Position numbers and translations under genes: made by a program. The notes under the pieces were generated by a model. It did no database searches, was not told the origin of the DNA, and saw only the letters and a program-made list of their open reading frames with translations. This document shows, piece after piece, positions 53,801-62,800 of a stretch of 64,000 bases of DNA (position 1 is the stretch's first letter; every line of letters begins with the position of its first letter). The stretch comes from Pelecanus crispus. Its lineage: Eukaryota; Chordata; Aves; Pelecaniformes; Pelecanidae. The stretch covers positions 27,901,228-27,965,227 of the forward strand of contig NC_134676.1 in NCBI RefSeq assembly GCF_030463565.1, read 5' to 3'.

Positions 53801-56800
53801 AAAAAAAACCCCAGAAACTCTCTCAAGCTAAAACAGTGTGGAAAAAGAATCAGCTTTGCAATTAATATCCTGGAAAACCAACTCCAGGCCAAAAATCCAG
53901 TAAATCTGTTATCTGCGGAAATTACAAAGAGAAAACAGGGTAAAAAAAATGTTAAAGGCTGACTCTTCCATTTACATCATATGTGTAAGCAAGGTAGGAG
54001 AATATCTAAATAAAATCAAGTAGTGTCAGGCAATCGCATGACTGTGGACACACACTGCAAGTTTTTCTAAGAAGAAAGTTAGTTAACACTTGAGAGAGTG
54101 TATCCTAAATTCCTGAACTACAGCTGACAATTTTGAGAAAAAGGACTGAGAAACTGAAAAGAATTCCTTATCTGGTATCCAGCTTTTACACACTAAATAC
54201 AAGAACAGGCACAAATATTGCTCTGGAGCCAAGTACAGCTTATGCTGAACTTCACTGCTAGCTTGGAAGGCAGACCAAGACTTGGGCTAATTTCGTGTGC
54301 TGAAGCAAGCCGTTGTTATTTGGCATTCAAGGAAGAAAGGGGGAGGAGAAGAGGTGGGGGGGGGGGGGGGGGGGGTGGCGGGAAAGAGCCAGGCAGAGGA
54401 AAAGGGATCAACAAAACAGCTAGATGAAAATAGGGGAAAGGTTTTAGAGGCTGCAGGCTGTGGAGGGGTGGGAACCGCCTGAGCAGAGCAGGCAGCCAGA
54501 CTGAAGGAGCACAGACAGCTAACAGCGGGTAGGGAGGCAGAAGGCAAAGAGCAGCATAGTTTTCTTCAAGCATGTTTGTATGTGTGGCTTGCTTTCACTT
54601 TTGATAAACTGAGGTCACCACGCTCTTCCCCAAGTCTGGCTTCTTCCTTGAGAAGGATACAGAGTTCAGCAACATGGCATTTTGGTCTGTGAATGAGACC
54701 CTTGAGGATTTACTAAACACACCCTTTGATTTTTCCAGAAAATGTCTTTTTACCCCAAGCATCTGTAGGTACAAATTCCAGTAGAACGCCCGATATCAGC
54801 TTCAGGCTCATGGTAAATTAGGAGTTAAACTGCTGCTGTAAAGCAATTTTATCTCTCTGTTGGGCAGAGGCTGAAACTGAGTCATGTGTGCATATTTGGA
54901 TACGTCACACCCTCTTGCTGTAGTAGACAAAGAACAAACTAGCTCCTTACCATAAACCTCATGCCTACAGGATGCTTCTGGAGGACAGATCAATCATTCT
55001 TTAGTCCCTTACAGAGGGGAAAAAATCCCCCACAAAACACCTCGAGATGAACTAGAACAGCATTGTTGTTTGGCTATCCGGATTTCACGTACTACAATGA
55101 AGATACTGGTTTTCACTGGACTGCTCTCTCTTACCTCCAGTCTTTTCACAACAGGTGAGTCCTCCTTTCCGTATCTATTCCATACTTTAGTCAATAACAT
55201 GGACTTTTTGATACTGTTGGCACTTCACCAGGCTAAATGGGTTATATGTGTATCATTACAGAAAACTATACTCTAGGAAGTCTCAAAGGCAGATTTTTAT
55301 TCTTCCATTTCAGTGACACCTTACCTCTCCCCGGTCACTTTCTGTAATGAATTTTATTTAAGGGATCTTTCTGTGCTTACTGAAGATGCATCTTCTCTCT
55401 AGTATTTCTGTAGTGATATGGTAATCTTAAACCTGTAGGCTTGGTCTTTCTGCTTTAAAATGTTCAACAGAACTACAACTTCACAGATGGCGCTCTTAGA
55501 AGGAAATGCTGAGATATCTATTGTAACAAAAATAACCAAAGGAAATTATCAACTAATAAACTCATTTTTTTTCCTCACTAGAATTAAAGCTGTTTTCAAA
55601 CCAAGCTCATTTTTAAAAGCTATTTTATGTATATACTATATATATGCACATATATGTCTTTTAAAGAGTCACTAAAATCATTCTGGATTAACTGTCCAGA
55701 AAAATCACTAGAAGTGATGCAGTCTACTAATTATCATTTCAAAACATTCTACCATAAATCTGCCAGTGAGCACTGATAAAACCGTTTTCCATATTTTATT
55801 CCAATATGGAAGGGTAAAAGAAAAACCCACAGGTTTTCATCCAAATTTCAGTTAGCTTCTGAGTTCCAGTTTCAAGATGCATGCTCTAAGCTTTACACTG
55901 TATCTTTTTGCATTAAACACAGCTATGAAAATTTTAAATGACAAAATTAATTAGCTGTTTATTCTGCAAAATCTATTTTGCAACACATGGTTTTAGAAAG
56001 TATTTTGAACATGTTTGTGCTTCACCTGGAAATGTCAATGTCTCTACAAAGTTCTCTACTGAAGACTGAGGGACAGGCATTAATAAAAGTGGCATCATTG
56101 GCTTTGCCCACATGCTAATGATATTTACTCACTGAAAATTTTCCTGCTGCATTAAGTTTTATTCACTTACCAATAAATTTGATCTAATATCAGCCCAAGC
56201 ATTTGTTTTCAGTTCTCAAGACTAACTTCCTCACATATGAGGATCTGAAAAGATCTGGTTGGCTTTAGTCAGAAGCTGAAGAATAACATTCATTTGATAT
56301 GTGAGACCAAAAAACTGAGGGTTATTTCAATTTTTTAATTTGAAAGGTTCAGCCTGTGTTAGGCAAGAAAGTGCTTTGTGCATCTTTTGCAGTCATGCAT
56401 TTTATCCATGAAGTGACAAGGATACTACTGCTGTTTGCTTTGGAAATTCTGATCAAGCCTAGACCAAGGCTGCTGCTTATATGATGAAATACCAGCATTG
56501 CTGCTACTGGGAAAAACCCTCTACAGGTGATAAATATTACAGAAGCATCTGATATTTTTTGCCAAAGATTACTGAAAGCATGCAAAACGCAGAAAGATCA
56601 GGTAACACTAAATTCATGCTAAATTTTCAAGGTTGGCTGTGAGATGACAAAGTAAAGATTGTCCTTGAGTACATTTTATATGAACAGCCAGAGCAAAGGA
56701 CAATGCCACCAAATCTTTTGAACATATATTGCTTTTCACATGGAGATGTTTATCTTTCTCCATACCGGAAGGTGAACTATATTGCTAATCCAGTAGTTTA

Positions 56801-59800
56801 CCCTTTTTAACAATTTTAACTTATTTTTTTAAGCTTCAGAATTTTCACTGAATGGCTCTGCAATTAAAACTGTGTCTCTTATCAAGACTTTCCGTGGAAT
56901 TTCAGCAAGAGACTATGATTACATCCCCCCTTATGCTATAGAAGGAGAGACAACAACCATCCACATCGAAGAACGCAAATGCTCTTCAAGAAAATCAAAT
57001 GGCTCCACTTTAACAGAAGTGAACAACACCACACTGGAATACCTGAACAGTTCTCTGAGCACCAAGCTAATACCCGCCGTCTACTTCAGTGCTGTTTTAT
57101 TGGGTGTACCATCTAATGCCATCATTTTGTGGATGCTGCTCTTCAGGATCCGGTCTGTGTGCACTGCCATCCTCTACACAAACTTGGCGGTTTCAGATCT
57201 GCTCTTCTGCATCATGCTGCCCTTCAAAATAGCATACCACATCAATGGGAACAACTGGATTTTTGGGGAAATGATGTGTCGAACTACCACTGTGGTGTTT
57301 TACGGCAACATGTACTGCTCCATTCTACTGCTGACATGCATCAGTGTCAGCCGCTATGTGGCCATTGTTCACCCCTTCACCTACAAGAGCCTGCCAAAAC
57401 GTGCCTATGCCATTGCGGTCTGTGCTACCGTGTGGACCATCGTCTTCTTGTACATGCTCCCGCTTTGCATAATGCAGCAAAGCTATCATGTGGAACAACT
57501 GAACATTTACACCTGCCATGACGTGCACAATGCCTGTGAAATGATATCTTCCTTCCAGTTCTACTACTATGTTTCTTTAGTTATCTTTGGGTTTTTAATA
57601 CCTCTTGCAACTATCATTTTCTGCTATATCTCAATTATACGAACACTTAAGACTCATGAATGGTTCTGGTACGTTAAAGTCAGTCTTTTGATCCTTACCA
57701 TCTTTGCTATTTGCTTTGTGCCAAGCAATATTATCCTTATCATCCATCACATCAACTATTACTATTACAACACAGATGGGCTGTATTCTTTTTATCTGAT
57801 TGCTTTATGCCTTAGCAGCTTAAACAGTTGTCTTGATCCTTTCCTTTATTTTCTGATGTCGAAAATTAGAAGTCAATCCAATGTTTATCTAACAATGGTT
57901 AAAATATCCAGGGAAAAATAAATTTAGTTCTATATTTATATTATTGGAATTATGATTTTGTATAGTATTAACCCAGGCAGCAACAAACCTCAGGTGTAAC
58001 AATTCAACTTAAAAAATTAAAAAGTGTTAAAAACCATGTCAGTAAAATTTACTTCCTTCCACACAACACACAAGAAATATCTTCAGCAATACCCTTCTCC
58101 AGCTCTATAATTTTATCACATGTATTGCAACATCTGGTGTACCCATATTCAGGGAAGTGGCTCCTCACCTCCATTTCCTTTTGAGAAGATCACTTTCATG
58201 GCCATGGAGAAGAAACTGGGATATCAGTTGCCACAGCCTCTGAACACCAGAAGAGGAATTGATATCTGAACTTTTAGGCCCATTCATGTTTTCCAAATAC
58301 TTCAAATTAGCTCCCAGCCCACAATCACTGCAGGAACAGTGATATGAAAAGAAGTTTTTGGCCCAGTGGAAATGGGAAACAAGTAAAAGCACTTTCTACA
58401 TGCCTGGGAGCTGTTGAGCTTTGCAGAAGCTCCCTGTCACATAGCCAAGAGCAAATACTGCCCTAGATGTTGGAAATAAAGAGTCAGAATCCCTGTAGGT
58501 TCAAGGAGCAGTAAATCTACAGCTGTAGACACTGAGACTGACACATCTAAGGCAGCATCTCCTCTGAGGCTGCTTAACTAGCTTTGCACTGGAGACTTGT
58601 TCTTCCACTTCGTCAGCGCCTGCACTCCTCTAGCGCATGAGGATTGCTGGGAGCTAACCCTTATCAGTGTGAATCCAGGCATGTATTATTCTTGCTTGGT
58701 AAGCAAAACAGAGAAGCTATTTTGTAGTATTCTCTGTTTCCACATCCTCACAGGAAATACCTACAGTGTTACAAATACTGAAGCTAGTTATGATTGATCG
58801 TCCATGTTAATAAAGCAAAAGGTCAGCATTTATGTTTACAGAAGCTCAAAGGCTACATATATACTGAGTGTAAGTTCCTACAAATGACCTCAGTTCTTGG
58901 TGTTTGTATTTGTAACTGCAGCATGTAAGACTGATGAGAAAAACTTTTATATCATTTTGATAAAAGTATTGTAAAAACCTTTACGTAAATAAAATAATTT
59001 GCACTAGAAAATGTCTTCAAAGAATTTGCAGCCTGGTAAGACTCGCCCTCTTCAATTTCTTCTGGCTCCTAATTTAAGTTAGTTTTAATCATGCCATTCC
59101 CTCAACATGCACAAGAACAGATTTTAAAGATAACTTTAAAATAATCCAGATGTTATACAACTATTGTAAATAGAAAAACCGTGAACCTAACTGTAAAATC
59201 TGTGTGCCTATCACTCAAAAAATAACACAGTAGCTATTTCAGAGTTTGGCACATCTATTTAACTTTTCAGGTATCCATAATACACTCCCTAAACACAGGG
59301 TTTCTCTTCACTGGGACCTGAATACACTTGGTTTGAAATGGCCTTAAGAACTGTTAGAAGCTGTGGTTTAAGATTACAGGAATAAATAAATTCCAGGTTT
59401 GTATTTTCAAATTTCAAACAAATAGGTGTGATCTGAGATTAAAACCTGTAATGGGTACTGGGAGATTTGGGTGCAGACTCTACTTCCCCAAAGCCACCAC
59501 AGCTACGGGGACATGACACAGCAGGCTGGTTAGAATAAGTAAGCAGGTTTGACCCATATGTTTTTCCAGATGCTGGGGAACACAGGAAGTTTACAAGCAG
59601 ACCTATCTGATCCTTGTAAACCAGATACTTCCTTTTATGACAGCTCAGTCTTAAAACATGACAAATACAATTAAAAGCAGATCTGCTTTATAAAAAGGGT
59701 TCAGAAAAAGCAGGGAATAGACAGACTTTAGACATTGCACTATCTTTTAAATTCTGTTTTGTTTTTTTGGTGGTTTTTTTTTGGTGGGTTTTGGGGGGGG

Positions 59801-62800
59801 GGGTTGTGGTGGGTTTTTTTTTTTTTTTTTTTTGGTAAGGGAAGTTCAATCTAAATGATATCTTTACCCAAAGAATGGTGGTTTCTGTGATTGACCAGAA
59901 TAGAGAGTAAGTCAGATTAATGCATCTGAGTATTTCTTTTGAGACCACATATAGTACAGTGTCTTGCTCTCTTCCTAAACAGGAGTAATGCTCCTGTTTA
60001 CAGAGGAGGTGTTTTAAGTAGTTGTCAAAGGACTGCAAAACCAAAATACCTCAGGAAAGGTCAGTGGAGGTCTCTAGGAACATCATAAATTTTTGAAATG
60101 GAAGATTTCAAAGAGATTGCACAATTTTTGTTCCAAAACTCAGAGACACCCATTTGTTTCCTATCGGCACATTCACACACGGACAGGAGTAGGCACCAGG
60201 TTTGCACCCAGGGAGCACAGTGGCAGCCGGCGGGAGCGAGCCAGGGCAGGGCTGCTGTGTGCAGGCACGCCTGTGGGCTGTAGGTCTCTGCCTCAGGACA
60301 TCCCGGCTTGCTACACATGCACAAAGGATCTGGCATATCCTGGGCCAGCACTGTGCAGCCACCACCTGCATGGACACTCTCTGCATGCAAATACCAACCC
60401 TGGCCCTTCCAGGATAGGTGAAGTAGTCAGCATGCACTAAACCCTCTCCAGCACACATGGCAAGGGAGGAGGCTTCTCAGAATCCAGGGCTCAGTGAAAA
60501 CAGGCCTTACCTGGGAACCCAAGCAAGACATTGAGATGTGCAAACACCTTTTGAAAGCTCTGACAGTGGATTGCGGAAACACACTGTCTCACAGGAGGTA
60601 CCACAGGTGAGGTGGCAATATAGCTGGAGGATATTTCTACAAGCCAAAGTTCAAGGACTTTCTCCAGCTGACCAGATTACTTTAGGAATGCATTAAGTGA
60701 ATTTTAAGCGTCTTTTCCAAAACACTAGACATTTTAAGCGCTATGCTTAGACCAGCCGGGTTATCTCAGTTGGTTAGAGCATGGTGCTAATAATGCCAAG
60801 TTCACAGGTTCAATCCCTGCTTCCTGTAGGGGGGTTGGGCTCCATGATCTCTCAAGGTCCCTTCCAACCCAAAGCATTCTATGATTCTATGCTAGTAGCT
60901 TTAGCTAATCTTGTGTTCACTCATATCCTGCAAACTGTTAGGCTCATCGTTGCTTATGCTCCCCTGAGCTGTGATGCTAAGCAGGGCACTGAAGCAGATA
61001 GTAATATCCTGCTGAGAGAGGTTTAAACTGAAGGCACATACAAGATGGCCAGCTTGTTGCATGATAAAGGCAGAACAGAAATATGTACAAAACTCCACTG
61101 TTATAAAAAAAACAGATTTAAGCAACTGAGACTCCTCAAAGTACTTCCCAGAGGTTTGCTAAGGAACACCATGACTCCTTCAGCATGACTATGACTCCTT
61201 TCTGGCAAAAACCTCAATTCTCATACATATTATAACTACCTGCCTGACACAGTCTAGTAACTAGATCCTCACACAAGTTCATAACTACATCATGGCTGCT
61301 GCTGCCCACATTTTGTAATAGCTGCAGCAACCCAGCAGAATTAAAAATAAGCAAGGTTACGTCAAGTCAGTAGTGACACACATGCAGAATATGTCTTTGT
61401 ATTAATACATTGAGAATTAATCCCTTTTGCCAGTCAGAGTATGTTGTAGTGGAAAACTACTTAGTGCTAGTTTGTTGTCACTGGCTTATTTACAACCCCA
61501 TTGGCACAGCTAATCCAAACATTGGGGGAACAGGACAGGGACACCGGTGTAAGTGAAAAGAACTGGCATTTCAGTTCTGACAAACAGCAACAGTCAAAGT
61601 TCTAACCTTGCATTTCTGTGCCTTGGCATGGTGCAGAACATCCTGATAATGCCTTGCATTTACTGGTGTCACATCTTGCAGCTTGGCTGTGGGCAACAGT
61701 AGCGTTTCTAGAGTTCTCTCAGGATTTCCTTGGTCAATTGCTTCATTGATGTGGCCAATTGCAATGATTCCTATGAAATGGAAAAGTTATTAAAGGTGTA
61801 GTTATCAAAGAGAGATGCAACTTATCTGATATCAGGTACAAACAAAGCAGTAACAGGAACAGAAAAATCAAGTAACATGAAGCAGAGGCAGCAACAGCAG
61901 CTGATTTTAAATTATTTTTGCTCAAATATTCATGTGACGCTATTAAATTGTACAGTTGTCCTTTCTGCCACATTTATTGATTCACCTGAATCTACCTCTT
62001 CATAAAAATCAAATTTATCCTTGCTGAAGAAAGGAAAACAGACTTCCCTACTTTCAGAAAAGGAGTACCTACATGAAGCTTAAGGAAAGGTTGGGTGTCA
62101 CAACTACATATGTTCACCTACATATTGGCTCACAGGCTGAAAGACTTATTTTCAAGTGATTTCAGACCAGATTACTTGAAACCCTGATTTGGACAAATAC
62201 ATACATACTGACCTCCCAGCCACAGCATTACATAGCAACTTAACCTAATTTCTTTAAATGTCGCCTTAAATAACCAATCTGATAATGTTGACCTTCTGAG
62301 AAATCACTTGATTGTTCAGACCATCGGCACTCAGGACTTCAGTCAGCAAGTAAGTGTGTATGCATGGCCCAGTGTATTTAATAAAACTTTTAACTCATTT
62401 TATTCAGACTGGTCTCAACATTTTGAAATCAATTTCCTCCTACCCCCAAACCATGCTGAAATGCACTGCTTGGGTACTTTCTCTCTAAAGCTACCCTAGA
62501 AGGGCACCAGCCAAGGGCTTCCCCATCACCTGTGATGGACGGCATCTCTGCTGGCAGAAGATCGTCTCTCGCCATGTCTCTCCCAGACCCACCACAGACC
62601 AGCTGGTGGGGTCACGGATCCATGCCCTTATAAGGCTTTGGGAATGAGCAATTTTTCTGGGCTGCTATCAAAGAGGAACCGCGCAGACATGTGGGCTTGC
62701 TTATGGAAGCAGAGGCCACCCTTCTTCATCCTCTCTCCACCCTCTGCCTGGGCAGAGGCCAGTGGCACTGAAATGCAGTGCAGCTACTTTAGTACTAAAG

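Noticed and set aside
57129-57528. Overlapping frames inside F2RL2 exon 2 (130 and 67 codons)
   Set aside because: They are out-of-frame shadows of the receptor coding sequence.
60752-60826. Possible functional tRNA-Ile gene
   Set aside because: The acceptor stem does not pair and a CR1-type tail follows, so it is a SINE head rather than a tRNA gene.
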